A model generated the notes under the pieces. The model was given only the letters and a program-made list of their open reading frames with translations. It was not told the DNA's origin and ran no database searches. This document shows positions 41,663 through 42,059 of a DNA stretch of 42,059 nucleotides, piece by piece. The first letter of the stretch is position 1. Every line of letters starts with the position of its first letter. Made by a program: the position numbers and the translations under genes. The stretch comes from Nocardia ninae NBRC 108245 (GTDB taxonomy: Bacteria > Actinomycetota > Actinomycetes > Mycobacteriales > Mycobacteriaceae): NCBI RefSeq assembly GCF_007990755.1, contig NZ_BJXA01000077.1, forward strand, positions 1-42,059, given 5' to 3'.

Positions 41663-42059
41663 ATGAGTGATGATTCCAAACAGCTTTCCGTTGCCGAGCT
41701 GCTGGCTCGCAACGGGCAGCAAGGCGCATCATCCGCAGGTGGTGGCCGACGCCGCCGCGGCGGTCGCGGGATCTCGGTCGCCGAGCTGACCGGTGACATG
41801 CCTGTCATCGGCAGCGGTCACTCCTCGCACGCCGCGCCCGACGCCGACGTGCCCGACGAACCGGTCTACGAGGCCCCGGCCTACGAACCGCCTGCGCCGG
41901 AACCTGTCTCATACGCGCCACCCGCGCCGGACCCCGCGGCGTATTCGCCGATCTCCGGGCCGATCTCGATGTACGACCCGCTCGCCGCGTACGCCCAGCC
42001 CGAGTCGGCCGCCGACCCGTTGCCCGGCCGATCCAACCGGGTGATGCCCGGCCGGGAGA
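41663..42059 (+). CDS. N-terminal part of an Rv0497-like membrane-associated protein
   Basis: Incomplete at the right window edge; 132 codons are present from ATG 41663, with GAGG nine nt upstream. It opens SVAELLARNG, has an Arg/Gly-rich stretch (GGGRRRRGGRG) and a second SVAELTGDMPVIG, the doubled AEL motif usual at the start of Rv0497-type proteins, then a long Pro/Ala/Tyr-rich disordered region. The expected transmembrane helix is beyond the window. It probably forms an operon with ppx. Confidence 0.7.
   Translation, partial: MSDDSKQLSVAELLARNGQQGASSAGGGRRRRGGRGISVAELTGDMPVIGSGHSSHAAPDADVPDEPVYEAPAYEPPAPEPVSYAPPAPDPAAYSPISGPISMYDPLAAYAQPESAADPLPGRSNRVMPGRE

Overview
The window is high-GC actinobacterial chromosome, most likely from Nocardia or a close mycolic-acid-producing relative. 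The evidence is mycothiol synthesis (mshA), an HbhA-like heparin-binding adhesin, an L,D-transpeptidase lipoprotein, SenX3-RegX3, an EspG-type ESX chaperone and heavy use of GTG/TTG starts. From about 10.7 kb to the right end, gene order largely follows the Mycobacterium tuberculosis Rv0472c-Rv0497 segment as I remember it: TetR regulator, DUF445 protein, XRE regulator, hbhA, DUF2516 protein, deoC, DUF2993 protein, murB, L,D-transpeptidase, SDR, mshA, YbjN protein, gpm, senX3, regX3, Rv0495c-like, ppx, Rv0497-like. No phage, transposon, rRNA, tRNA or CRISPR array was recognised.

Layout. 0-3 kb: tail of a probable flavin-dependent oxidoreductase, a PPK2-family kinase, and a compact three-gene operon (small helical protein, WXG/PPE-like protein, EspG-like chaperone) divergent from a GntR regulator. 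3.8-10.6 kb: two serine beta-lactamase-fold hydrolases flanking a repeat-rich secreted protein, a methyltransferase, a saccharopine-dehydrogenase-like oxidoreductase and an AarF/UbiB kinase. 10.7-14.7 kb: the TetR, DUF445, XRE-hbhA and DUF2516 block. 14.8-21.8 kb: accessory insertions (alpha/beta hydrolase, purU, GNAT, AbiEi-like protein, methyltransferase, tandem DUF2505 genes) around deoC and a DUF2993 protein. 21.8-31 kb: envelope and redox core (murB, L,D-transpeptidase, patatin, mscL, SDR, alpha/beta hydrolase, mshA-ybjN-ROK operon, gpmA). 31.4-37 kb: a tandem pair of secreted CocE/NonD hydrolases and a divergent F420 reductase-like/HxlR pair, inserted between gpmA and senX3. 37.2-42 kb: senX3-regX3, a small secreted protein, a Cys-rich Rv0495c-like protein, ppx and the start of an Rv0497-like protein.

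Functional themes. The cell envelope is served by MurB, the L,D-transpeptidase, HbhA, several exported hydrolases and MscL. Phosphate and polyphosphate metabolism is represented by PPK2, SenX3-RegX3 and Ppx. Mycothiol synthesis is represented by MshA. Several genes appear leaderless, with a -10-like hexamer 6-8 nt before the start codon (murB, ppx, senX3 and others).

The most interesting unexplained signals are: a GGGTGCTARC element present twice upstream of aarF and as an inverted pair on the XRE-hbhA promoter; a secreted protein built of PPVTT hexapeptides, GYDxx pentapeptides and an Excalibur-like end; the stand-alone EspG mini-operon; perfect palindromes at the senX3, cocE-like and alpha/beta-hydrolase promoters; and a hairpin abutting the purU start codon. 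No whole new system is demonstrated; these are leads.
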